A stretch of 22,105 nucleotides of DNA from an uncultured Agathobacter sp. GTDB taxonomy: Bacteria > Bacillota > Clostridia > Lachnospirales > Lachnospiraceae. Position 1 is the stretch's first letter. Every line of letters begins with the position of its first letter. The translations under genes were made by a program, and so were the position numbers. Of the stretch, positions 1 through 8,700 are shown piece after piece. Where the stretch lies: assembly GCA_934316545.1 (NCBI GenBank), contig CAKRDT010000031.1:1-22105 (forward strand). Direction: 5' to 3'. The notes below the pieces were generated by a model. That model was given only the letters and a program-made list of their open reading frames with translations, had not been told where the DNA came from and did not search any database.

Positions 1-107
1 CATTATAGCGTGATGTGTCAGTCAAAAAAATTACTAAAACATCACAACAAATTACACTCCTTGTTCAAAATGCAACTGCGGCAGAAAAAATTTGTATGAA
101 ACAAATC

Positions 108-153
108 ACGCGCGGTGAAATCTTACATTTACTTGTAACATAACACCGCGCGT
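108..153. repeat. Inverted repeat / hairpin with GC-rich outer arms
   Basis: The arms ACGCGCGGTG (108-117) and CACCGCGCGT (144-153) are perfect 10-bp reverse complements. A second nested stem lies inside: TTACA (123-127) with TGTAA (134-138) around a 6-base loop. The GC-rich arms stand out in an otherwise AT-rich stretch. The right side is followed by an interrupted T-rich run (CAATTATTTTATT), so a rho-independent terminator for an upstream rightward transcript is possible. An operator or a structured leader of a leftward gene is also possible. Confidence 0.6.
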
Positions 154-193
154 CAATTATTTTATTCATAAAGTTAGTCTGTTTCATTAAATA

Positions 194-208
194 TGACAAT
201 CATTTTCT
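194..208. promoter_or_regulatory. Candidate Fur-box-like dyad
   Basis: TGACAATCATTTTCT matches the Fur 7-1-7 consensus TGATAATNATTATCA at 11 of the 14 specified positions by eye. On the minus strand a TTGACA (237 down to 232) lies upstream and a TATAGA (211 down to 206) overlaps the dyad. The spacer of 20 is longer than ideal. If real, it would control a leftward gene outside the window. No score was computed and AT-rich DNA gives such matches by chance, so this is tentative. Confidence 0.3.
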
Positions 209-698
209 ATAGCAACTAATTCCGTCTATTTTGTCAACCATTTAATCTAACCATTTTTTCTTACTATAAGACAAATATTTCAGATAAACATTTTTTAATA
301 TATAGATACCAGATTCCTAATACTATGCAGCAAATTTTTGTCGTGCATCAAATATGTTATTTCCAATACGCAGATACCGGATGCAAAAATAAAAAAGAAA
401 ATTAGCAGCAAACGTATTCAACCAACAGGATTTTGGACGGTACACTTTATCGAAGCTCTTTTCTGCGACTGCTCCTGCGTTCCATTGTTTCGGATAATTG
501 CATTCATGTTTCATGTGAGGAAAAACTATCCAAAATTGTTGCAGGAGTTAATTCGCAGAAAAACTGAGAGAAAGTCGGTATCGTTCAAAGTCCGTCGGCT
601 TAAAAACGTACTGCTAATTTTCGAATCTTATCTTATGAATCCGGTATCGTCCGTTTTCGAAAGGCTATCCGATCACGGCAAACCCGAATTTGTCGGAT

Positions 699-2339
699 TT
701 AATCGTCTGCTTCTTCATCGACCGTTGTATTATAAACCTGACGTTTTCTAGCCATAACATCGCTTTCAAGGTATTCGTCATAAGTAGATACCTTATCGAT
801 CATGGTTCCGTCTGGAAGGAACTCGATGATACGGTTTGCGGTGGTCTGCACAACCTGATGGTCACGACAGGCAAACAGGATGACACCAGGGAATTTAATC
901 ATACCGTTATTTAATGCGGTAATGGATTCCATGTCCAGATGGTCGGTCGGCTCGTCGAACATCAAAACGTTGCTTCCCATAATCATCATGCGGGAGAGCA
1001 GTACACGTACCTTCTCACCACCGGAGAGTACACGCATTTTTTTGACACCGTCTTCTCCTGCAAAAAGCATACGTCCAAGGAAACCACGCACATATGTTGC
1101 ATCCTTGATCTCGGAGAACTGTGTGAGCCAGTCGACGATCAGTTCGTCCGTGTCGAAGATAGCGGTATTGTCCTTCGGGAAGTACGACTGGCTTGTGGTT
1201 ACTCCCCATTTGTAAGTTCCTTCATCCGGTTCCATTTCGCCGGCAAGAATCTTAAAGAGAGTTGTCTTGGCAAGCTCGTTTCCACCAACGAAAGCAATCT
1301 TGTCATCGTGTCCGACGATGAAAGAAATGTTGTCGAGGACTTTGACTCCGTCGATCGTCTTGCTGATTCCGTCAACAGATAATACTTCGTTACCAATCTC
1401 ACGGTTCGGACGGAAATCAATATAAGGGTATTTACGGCTGGAAGGGCGAATGTCGTCCAACTGAATTTTTTCCAGAGCACGCTTACGTGACGTTGCCTGC
1501 TTGGACTTAGAAGCATTGGCGGAGAAACGGGAGATGAACTCCTGTAATTCCTTGATTTTTTCTTCTTTCTTTTTATTGGCTTCCTTCATCTGGCGGACAA
1601 GAAGCTGACTCGATTCATACCAGAAATCATAGTTTCCGGCGTAGAGCTGAATCTTGCCGTAATCCATATCAGCAATGTTGGTACATACTTTATTTAAAAA
1701 GTAACGGTCGTGGGATACCACGATGACCGTGTTCTCGAAGTTGATCAGGAATTCTTCAAGCCATGCAATTGCATCGAGATCCAGATGGTTGGTCGGCTCA
1801 TCAAGAAGCAGGATATCCGGGTTGCCGAATAATGCCTGTGCAAGAAGAACTTTGACTTTGACAGCACCCGGAAGGTCTGCCATCTGTGTGTAATGATCTT
1901 CGGTTGGAATTCCAAGTCCGTTTAAGAGGGTTGCAGCATCTGATTCTGCGTTCCATCCGTCCATATCTGCAAATTCGGCTTCGAGTTCACTTGCGCGGAT
2001 ACCGTCTTCGTCGGAGAAATCTTCCTTCATATAGATGGCGTCTTTTTCCTTCATGATATCATAAAGTCTCTTGTTACCCATGATAACGGTATCTAATACC
2101 GTAAATTCATCGTATTTGAAGTGGTCCTGCTGCAGGAATGACAGACGCTGTCCAGGAGTGATCACAATCTCGCCGCTCGTCGGTTCGAGCTGCCCGGATA
2201 AAATTTTTAAGAATGTTGATTTTCCGGCACCATTTGCGCCAATCAGTCCGTAACAGTTCCCTTCGGTAAATTTGATGTTTACATCTTCAAATAAGGCTTT
2301 TTTGCCCAATCTTAAGGTGATATTATTTGCACTAATCAT
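699..2339 (-). CDS. ABC-F family ATPase (ribosome-associated type, YbiT/EttA-like)
   Basis: The protein has 546 residues and two ABC ATPase domains in tandem with no membrane segments, the layout of ABC-F proteins that act on the ribosome. Domain 1 (about 1-235) has an intact Walker A (GANGAGKST, 34-42), Walker B with DEPTNHLD (180-187) and H-loop SHD (H210). Its signature is altered to LPGAV (156-160) where LSGGE is usual. A charged linker (about 240-300), rich in Lys/Glu, matches the interdomain arm of the family. Domain 2 has a good signature (LSGGE, 438-442) but an altered Walker A (GGNELAKTT, 352-360, Ala for the conserved Gly before Lys), DEPTDHLD in place of DEPTNHLD, and CRDH (491-494) where SHDH is usual. 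The start has a GAGG ribosome binding site (minus strand, just upstream) and a good promoter. The gene stands alone. The family also includes antibiotic-resistance proteins, but nothing here shows a resistance role. Confidence 0.9.
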   Translation of the reverse strand: MISANNITLRLGKKALFEDVNIKFTEGNCYGLIGANGAGKSTFLKILSGQLEPTSGEIVITPGQRLSFLQQDHFKYDEFTVLDTVIMGNKRLYDIMKEKDAIYMKEDFSDEDGIRASELEAEFADMDGWNAESDAATLLNGLGIPTEDHYTQMADLPGAVKVKVLLAQALFGNPDILLLDEPTNHLDLDAIAWLEEFLINFENTVIVVSHDRYFLNKVCTNIADMDYGKIQLYAGNYDFWYESSQLLVRQMKEANKKKEEKIKELQEFISRFSANASKSKQATSRKRALEKIQLDDIRPSSRKYPYIDFRPNREIGNEVLSVDGISKTIDGVKVLDNISFIVGHDDKIAFVGGNELAKTTLFKILAGEMEPDEGTYKWGVTTSQSYFPKDNTAIFDTDELIVDWLTQFSEIKDATYVRGFLGRMLFAGEDGVKKMRVLSGGEKVRVLLSRMMIMGSNVLMFDEPTDHLDMESITALNNGMIKFPGVILFACRDHQVVQTTANRIIEFLPDGTMIDKVSTYDEYLESDVMARKRQVYNTTVDEEADD

Positions 2340-2383
2340 ACGAAAACCTCATTATTTCTTCAATTCATTTAGTCACGAGTTCT

Positions 2384-2412
2384 ATTTAAACATGAAAAGT
2401 CCTTTATTTCAA
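2384..2412 (-). promoter_or_regulatory. Promoter for the ABC-F gene
   Basis: On the minus strand, TTGAAA (2412 down to 2407) and TTAAAT (2389 down to 2384) are separated by exactly 17 bases, with a TGn extended -10 element directly before TTAAAT. The -10 lies about 45 bases upstream of the ATG. It runs divergently from the promoter of the GGDEF/EAL gene. Confidence 0.55.
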
Positions 2413-2450
2413 GCAAAAAACACTTTATTATAAGAAAAAACGCATTCTTA

Positions 2451-2479
2451 TTGGAAAAAGTCAAGAAAACTGCTATAAT
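2451..2479 (+). promoter_or_regulatory. Promoter for the GGDEF/EAL gene
   Basis: TTGGAA (2451-2456) and a perfect TATAAT (2474-2479) are separated by 17 bases, and TGC directly precedes the -10 box, giving an extended -10. The start codon lies about 33 bases downstream of the -10. Confidence 0.75.
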
Positions 2480-2511
2480 AGAATTAATTATCAGGTGGAT
2501 TGGGTGGACAA

Positions 2512-5500
2512 ATGGATTATAATGAATTGATGGGGGTGGATATTCCGATTGCAGCGGCGATTGCTACATGCGGAAATTCCATTAAAATTGAGATGGTTAA
2601 TGCTGAGTTCGTACGTCTTTTTGGATATACGGAGCGAGATCTTGCGCAGATGGGAGCCGAGAACATGATCTCGAAACAGGATATCTACTTACTGGAAGAG
2701 ACGGTTGCTCAGGCCGTGCAGGGAAAAAGGGTGGCGGATCAGGAGGTGCGGATCCGGCAGAAAGGGCATGACTTTTTCTGGGTACAGGTCAGGTGCAGCC
2801 GGCTGACCTATAAGAATGCCTTGCCGCAGCTGATTTTTCTGTTCTGGGATATTCATGCGCAAAAGTCCAGCGAACTGAAACAACAGCTTTTGACGCAGAA
2901 ATATGAGATGATGGAAAAATTATCTCAAGAGTATCCGTTTGATCTGGATGTGCCGAACTGGAGGATGCTGCGCTCCCGGCGTCTGATGGAACTGAGAGGG
3001 GAATTTGAAGCACAGGATCAGTATTATCCTGTCGATGAAGAAGTGAAACTGCTTTTCCTTGCGGATCAGGATCTGTTTCTGAAAGCGATGTATGAGGCTA
3101 CACAGACGGAGGTGACAGGAACGATTGATACCCGGTTTAATGTGAGCACGGAAGAGGATGTGCCGTGTTATCAATGGTTCCGCACATACTACCAGAGCGT
3201 AAAGGATGATATGGGCAATATTGTGCGCATTATCGGCCGAAGCTTTAATATTGACAGGGACAAGGCTTTGCAGGAAAAAGTGCGCAGAGATCCACTGACA
3301 AAACTTTTGAATAAGTTGGAGATCCAAAGAGAAGTTACGTCATATATTGAAGAGAATCCATCGAGCACCAATGTCATGTTTTTGATTGATATTGACAATT
3401 TCAAAGGAATCAATGATAATTTCGGGCATACATTTGGTGACACTGTGATCATGGATGTTGCCAATCTCATAAGAAGCCAGTTCCGTGTGGATGATTTTGT
3501 CGGACGGGTTGGAGGAGATGAGTTCCTTGTCTTCATGAAGAACACAAGTGTGGAGAAAGCAAAGGAGAAAGCACAGAGACTATGTGACGTTCTGTCGCGG
3601 GAATACAGTGGTGAAAATGTGAATTATCGCATTTCTTCAAGTATTGGTCTGGCTGTGTACCGCTCGCCGCAGGATACCTATGCCGGTCTGTTTGAAAAAG
3701 CTGATCATGCAATGTACCGCGCGAAACAGAGCGGAAAAGATGGCTTTGAACTGGCTGGCGTAGCGGATGTCGGACAGACGCGCAATGAAGCAATCCGCAT
3801 AGACAAAAGAGAACTGATGGATCAAAAGGATCAGGAGTTTCTGACTTTTGCAGTCAGTCTGATGGCTCACGCAAAGAATCTGGAAGGCTCACTCAATATG
3901 CTGTTGAAAAAGATTGCGGATCGATATGATCTGGATTTTGTGGCTGTCTTTGAAGAGGATGAAGTGGATGAGCATCTGACGATGACCAACTATTTTGCAA
4001 GACGCAAGCTGATTACGGAGAATCGGGTTTTTGCCAAGATGCATATGAAGAATGTGCGGATTGAACCCGGACAGTGTGTGATTCTGACGCATGAACAATT
4101 GGTAAATGCCGGACATGTTTATCCGGATGAAGATGGTCTGGATGTGAAAACGAATGTGTCTTTTTCTGCGGTAATCGGTAAGTTTGAGTATATCGGTGAC
4201 CGTATCGGAGAAGTTATGTATCTGACCAGAAATGAACAGAAACAATGGTCGACGAGCGAGATGGCACTTTTTAAGGAACTGACCCGTACTATGGCAATCT
4301 TTGTATCGTTGCGATTTCGGATGGATGAGAGCCGTGCACAGATACAGAAGATACAGATGAGAGATCCGTTGACGAATCTGTATAATCAGGAGTCCTTCCG
4401 CCGACAGGTCGCCAAAGTGCTGGCACAGGCAGATCCGGATAAGGTATATGCAATCGAGTATCTCGATATCAATAATTTTGGTTATGTCAATGAAAATTAT
4501 GGCTATAAGGTTGGTGACAGCATCTTAAAGATGCTTGCAGCAGATGTGTCGAGCCAGCCGTATTTTGTGGCCGGCTGCCGTTTATATTCGGATTTCTTTT
4601 TGATTCTTGCTGCGGATGAAAGCAGTGAGATGCTTGAAATGCATTTGCAGAAACGTAACCAGAGATTTACAAATATGCAGAACCACCAGTATCCGAACAG
4701 CGGCATGGGTGTGACAGTGGGTGTGTATATTTTCGAAAATACCAAGATTGATTTTGATCAGGCTATGGAAAATGCGAATCTTGCATGGAAGAATGCAAAA
4801 CAATCCGGCAAGAAACAGATTATGTTTTACACGCAGGGACTCCGGTCCATGCGTGTGGAAGAGCAAAAAGTAGTCGGAGAGTTTTTTGAAGCTTTGTACC
4901 GTGATGATTTTCAGATGTATCTGCAACCGAAATTCTTCCTTGGCAAGGAGTTTATTTATGGTGCCGAAGCTCTGGCACGCTGGAAGAAACCGGACGGAAC
5001 CATTGTCCCACCTGCCTATTTCATTGATTCTCTTGAAAAGATCGGCTATATTACGGAACTGGATTTTTATATTTTTGAGGAAGTGCTTAAGACACTCGAT
5101 AAATGGAACCGCCAGAAGAAAAGAAAAATTATTATTTCAACAAATTTTTCGGGAAGACATTTTGAGGGTACCGGCGAAGAATTTTTAAATCGTATCGCTC
5201 ATGTTATGTCAAAATATACGGTGCTTCCAAGCAATATTGAGATTGAGGTTACGGAGGGGGTTCTGGTCAAGAATGTGGAGGTACTCAGGCATTGCCTGAA
5301 CCGCTTGCGTGATATGGGGTTCCGTATTGCGATCGATGATTTCGGAACCGGTTATTCTTCGCTTTCCATGCTGGCAGATATGCCATCGGATGTGATCAAA
5401 ATCGACAAAAGCTTTATTAATGTCGGAATGACGGATCAGAAACTGAAACTGTTGTACGAGATTGGTCGCATGGTTAAGATCCTGGACAAAGACATCATTA

Positions 5501-5622
5501 TTGAAGGCGTTGAAACAAGGAAACAGGAGCAGCAGCTGATCGAGGGGGGATTCGAGTGCGGACAAGGCTATTTGTGCAATCGTCCGGTGCCTCTTGGAGA
5601 GTTTGAAAGGTTGTATTTGTAA
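2512..5622 (+). CDS. Cyclic-di-GMP signalling protein: PAS / GGDEF / GAF-like / degenerate GGDEF / EAL
   Basis: A large soluble protein (1036 residues from the ATG at 2512) expected to make and/or break down cyclic-di-GMP. I chose this ATG because GGTGGA lies just upstream; an in-frame TTG at 2500 would add four residues but has no well-placed ribosome binding site. Residue numbers below count from that TTG. A PAS domain covers about 10-125 and a second PAS-like stretch about 150-255. The first GGDEF domain (about 258-420) has an intact GGDEF (338-342) and an RxxD inhibitory site (R329-D332) at the usual five-residue spacing. A GAF-like region follows (about 440-605). A second GGDEF fold (about 618-780) is degenerate, with LYSDFF (695-700) at the signature. 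The EAL domain (about 790-1040) keeps EAL (823-825), the NFS metal-site Asn, DDFGTG (946-951) and KIDKSF, so phosphodiesterase activity is plausible. No membrane segment is evident. The gene stands alone with its own promoter and a downstream terminator-like hairpin. Confidence 0.9.
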   Translation: MDYNELMGVDIPIAAAIATCGNSIKIEMVNAEFVRLFGYTERDLAQMGAENMISKQDIYLLEETVAQAVQGKRVADQEVRIRQKGHDFFWVQVRCSRLTYKNALPQLIFLFWDIHAQKSSELKQQLLTQKYEMMEKLSQEYPFDLDVPNWRMLRSRRLMELRGEFEAQDQYYPVDEEVKLLFLADQDLFLKAMYEATQTEVTGTIDTRFNVSTEEDVPCYQWFRTYYQSVKDDMGNIVRIIGRSFNIDRDKALQEKVRRDPLTKLLNKLEIQREVTSYIEENPSSTNVMFLIDIDNFKGINDNFGHTFGDTVIMDVANLIRSQFRVDDFVGRVGGDEFLVFMKNTSVEKAKEKAQRLCDVLSREYSGENVNYRISSSIGLAVYRSPQDTYAGLFEKADHAMYRAKQSGKDGFELAGVADVGQTRNEAIRIDKRELMDQKDQEFLTFAVSLMAHAKNLEGSLNMLLKKIADRYDLDFVAVFEEDEVDEHLTMTNYFARRKLITENRVFAKMHMKNVRIEPGQCVILTHEQLVNAGHVYPDEDGLDVKTNVSFSAVIGKFEYIGDRIGEVMYLTRNEQKQWSTSEMALFKELTRTMAIFVSLRFRMDESRAQIQKIQMRDPLTNLYNQESFRRQVAKVLAQADPDKVYAIEYLDINNFGYVNENYGYKVGDSILKMLAADVSSQPYFVAGCRLYSDFFLILAADESSEMLEMHLQKRNQRFTNMQNHQYPNSGMGVTVGVYIFENTKIDFDQAMENANLAWKNAKQSGKKQIMFYTQGLRSMRVEEQKVVGEFFEALYRDDFQMYLQPKFFLGKEFIYGAEALARWKKPDGTIVPPAYFIDSLEKIGYITELDFYIFEEVLKTLDKWNRQKKRKIIISTNFSGRHFEGTGEEFLNRIAHVMSKYTVLPSNIEIEVTEGVLVKNVEVLRHCLNRLRDMGFRIAIDDFGTGYSSLSMLADMPSDVIKIDKSFINVGMTDQKLKLLYEIGRMVKILDKDIIIEGVETRKQEQQLIEGGFECGQGYLCNRPVPLGEFERLYL

Positions 5623-5636
5623 AAATACAAAAATGG

Positions 5637-5675
5637 TGTCGCTAAAACTTGATTTTTGGCGGCATTCATTTTATA
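5637..5675 (+). terminator. Probable rho-independent terminator after the GGDEF/EAL gene
   Basis: TGTCGCTAAAA (5637-5647) pairs with TTTTGGCGGCA (5654-5664) over 11 positions, two of them G-T/U, around a 6-base loop. It is followed by the T-rich TTCATTTTATATT. It begins 15 bases after the stop codon. The T tract is interrupted, so efficiency may be partial. Confidence 0.55.
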
Positions 5676-5677
5676 TT
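5649..5677 (+). promoter_or_regulatory. Possible PFOR promoter
   Basis: TTGATT (5649-5654) and TATATT (5672-5677) are separated by 17 bases. They overlap the hairpin that ends the previous gene. No better pair was seen between here and the ribosome binding site, but the -35 matches only four of six positions. Confidence 0.35.
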
Positions 5678-5687
5678 ATTAAATTAG

Positions 5688-5708
5688 AGACATTCTGATT
5701 CAATGTCT
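5688..5708. promoter_or_regulatory. Perfect dyad in the PFOR leader
   Basis: AGACATT (5688-5694) and AATGTCT (5702-5708) are perfect inverted 7-mers around a 7-base spacer, followed by GATTTTT. If the TATATT at 5672 is the -10 box, the dyad starts near the transcription start. That position suits an operator, a 5'-end hairpin or a weak attenuator. Confidence 0.4.
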
Positions 5709-5755
5709 GATTTTTAATACGTTTGAACATTAAATTAAAATAGGAGGACTAATTC

Positions 5756-8700
5756 ATGAAACGTTCAATGAAAACCATGGATGGAAACCATGCAGCAGCT
5801 CATGCTTCTTATGCATTTACTGATGTTGCAGCAATCTATCCTATTACTCCTTCATCTGTTATGGCTGAGGCTACAGATGAGTGGGCAACCGCAGGTCGTA
5901 AGAATATTTTCGGACAGACCGTTCAGGTTACAGAGATGCAGTCTGAGGCTGGTGCAGCAGGTACTGTTCACGGATCTCTTGCAGCCGGTGCATTAACAAC
6001 TACTTATACAGCATCACAGGGTCTGTTACTGATGATCCCTAACCTGTACAAAGTAGCTGGTGAGAGACTTCCGGGCGTATTTAACGTATCCGCTCGTTGT
6101 GTCGCTACACACGCACTGAACATCTTCGGTGATCACTCAGATGTATATGCTTGTCGTCAGACAGGTGTTGCAATGCTTTGTGAGTCATCCGTACAGGAAG
6201 TTATGGACCTTACTCCGGTTGCTCATTGTGCAGCAATCAAGGGAAGAATTCCATTCATCAACTTCTTCGATGGATTCCGTACATCTCACGAGATTCAGAA
6301 GATCGAGACATGGGATTACGAAGACCTTAAGGATATGGTAGATATGGATGCAGTTGATGCTTTCCGTAAGAATGCATTAAATCCAAATCATCCGGTAGAG
6401 ATGGGATCTGCTCAGAACCCTGATCTGTTCTTCCAGTCAAGAGAGGCTTGCAACTCTACATATGACGAACTTCCAGCTATCGTTCAGGAATACATGGACA
6501 AAGTTAATGAGAAGATCGGCACAGATTACAAGTTATTCAACTACTACGGAGCAGCTGATGCTGACCGCGTAATCATCGCTATGGGATCTGTTTGTGAGAC
6601 CATCGACGAGACAATCGATTACCTTATGGCTAAGGGTGAGAAAGTCGGCGTTGTTAAGGTTCGTCTTTACAGACCATTCGTTAAGGAAGCATTAATCGAT
6701 GCTATCCCGGATACTGTTAAGAGAATCGCTGTATTAGACAGAACTAAGGAGCCGGGTTCCCTTGGAGAGCCTTTATACTTAGACGTTGTTGCAGCACTTA
6801 AGGGATCTAAGTTCGATCAGGTTACAATTACAAGTGGTCGTTACGGATTAGGATCTAAGGATACTACTCCTGGACAGATCATTGCAGTATACAACAATAC
6901 AGAGAAGCCAAGATTTACAATCGGTATTATCGATGATGTTACAAATCTTTCCCTTGATGTGAAAGAGAATCCTGTTACTACACCGGAAGGAACTACAAAC
7001 TGTAAGTTCTGGGGTCTTGGTGCAGACGGTACAGTAGGTGCCAACAAGAACTCTATCAAGATCATCGGTGATAACACGGATATGTACGCTCAGGCATACT
7101 TTGATTATGACTCTAAGAAGTCCGGTGGTGTTACAATTTCCCACTTACGTTTTGGACATTCTCCAATCCGTTCAACATACCTGATTTCACAGGCGAACTT
7201 CGTAGCATGTCACTGTACAGCATACATCTACAAGTACAACATGGTTCAGGATCTTGTTCCTGGTGGTACATTCCTGTTCAATACACAGTGGTCAGTCGAT
7301 GAGTTAGACGAGAAGTTACCTGGACAGGTTAAGAGATATATCGCTGAGAACAACATCAACTTCTACATCATCGATGGTGTTAAGATTGGTAAGGAGATCG
7401 GTCTTGGTAACCGTATCAACACTGTTCTTCAGTCAGCATTCTTCTCACTTACTAAGCTGATTCCGGAAGAGGAAGTTATCAAGCTTATGAAGGACGCAGC
7501 TACAAAGTCTTATGCTAAGAAGGGTGACGATGTCGTTAAGATGAACCATGACGCTATCGATGCCGGTGCTACAGCATACGTTAAGGTTGACGTTCCGGAG
7601 AGCTGGAAGAACTGCACAGATGATGATTTCTCTGTAGAAGTTAAGGGAGATAACAAGGAAGTTGTTGACTTCGTTAAGAACATTCAGCAGAAGGTTAACG
7701 GACAGCAGGGTAATACAGTTCCTGTATCTGTTGTTAAGAAATATGAGACAGGCTGGACTCCATCCGGTACAGCAGCATACGAGAAGCGTGGTGTAGCAAC
7801 AGACGTTCCTGTATGGGATGCTACAAAGTGTATCGAGTGTAACCAGTGTTCTTATGTATGTCCTCATGCAGCAATCCGTCCGGTTGCTATGACAGAGGCA
7901 GAAGCAGCTGCAGCTCCGGAAGGAATGCAGATGAAAGACTTGAACCAGATGCCTGGATACAAGTTCGCAATCGTTGTATCAGCATTCGACTGTACAGGAT
8001 GTGGATCTTGTGTAAACGTATGTCCGGATAAGGTTCAGGCTATTACAATGACTGGTTTCGAAGCACATGAGGATGAGCAGAAGTACTTCGATTACGCAGT
8101 AACACTTGAGGATAAGGAAGACGTTATCGAGAAGTTCAAGATCAATTCCGTTAAGGGATCTCAGTTCCGTCAGCCATTACTTGAGTTCTCAGGAGCTTGT
8201 GGTGGATGTGGTGAGACACCTTACGCTAAGTTGATCACCCAGTTATTTGGTGACAGAATGTACATTGCAAATGCTACAGGATGTTCTTCAATTTGGGCGA
8301 ACTCTTCACCTTCTACACCTTATACAACAAACAAGAAGGGACATGGTCCTGCATGGTCTAACTCATTATTCGAGGATGCAGCAGAGTTCGGATATGGTAT
8401 GTTACTTGCTCAGAGAGCAATCCGTGACAGATTAAAGAACGAGCTTGATGAGATCGATGCGAACACAGATAATGCTGATGTTAAGGCTGCGATCAAGGAG
8501 TGGAATGATACATTCGCTTCCGGCATTGAGAACGGACCGGCTACTGAGAAGTTAGTAGCAGCATTAGAGGCTTGCGGATGCGATGCTTCTAAGAACATCT
8601 TAAAAGAGAAGGATTACCTCGCTAAGAAGTCCCAGTGGGTATTCGGTGGTGACGGATGGGCATACGACATCGGATTCGGTGGTGTTGACCATGTACTCGC

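Larger units (their letters stand above)
1..698. other. Gene-free stretch, mostly AT-rich
   Basis: No open frame here has both a good ribosome binding site and a recognisable product. The first 300 bases are very AT-rich and contain a hairpin (108-153), a Fur-box-like dyad (194-208) and a leftward TATAAT (minus strand, bases 7 to 2), which suggests the upstream region of a gene transcribed leftward off the window. From about 330 to 698 the composition is more balanced. The open frames there (338-751 plus, 323-514 minus) have no recognisable motif or convincing start, so they may be chance frames or remnants of a decayed gene. This is also the 3' flank of the ABC-F gene; only a weak 6-bp inverted repeat (667-672 with 693-698) was seen, without a T tract. 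Confidence 0.6.

Noticed and set aside
338..751. 137-residue open frame on the plus strand next to the ABC-F gene
   Set aside because: It has no ribosome binding site, no recognisable domain, and runs antisense into the end of the ABC-F gene. I treat it as a chance frame or a remnant.
699..2339. Antibiotic-resistance function for the ABC-F protein
   Set aside because: Sequence shows only ABC-F membership. No resistance-type interdomain extension or inducible leader is evident, so no resistance role is claimed.
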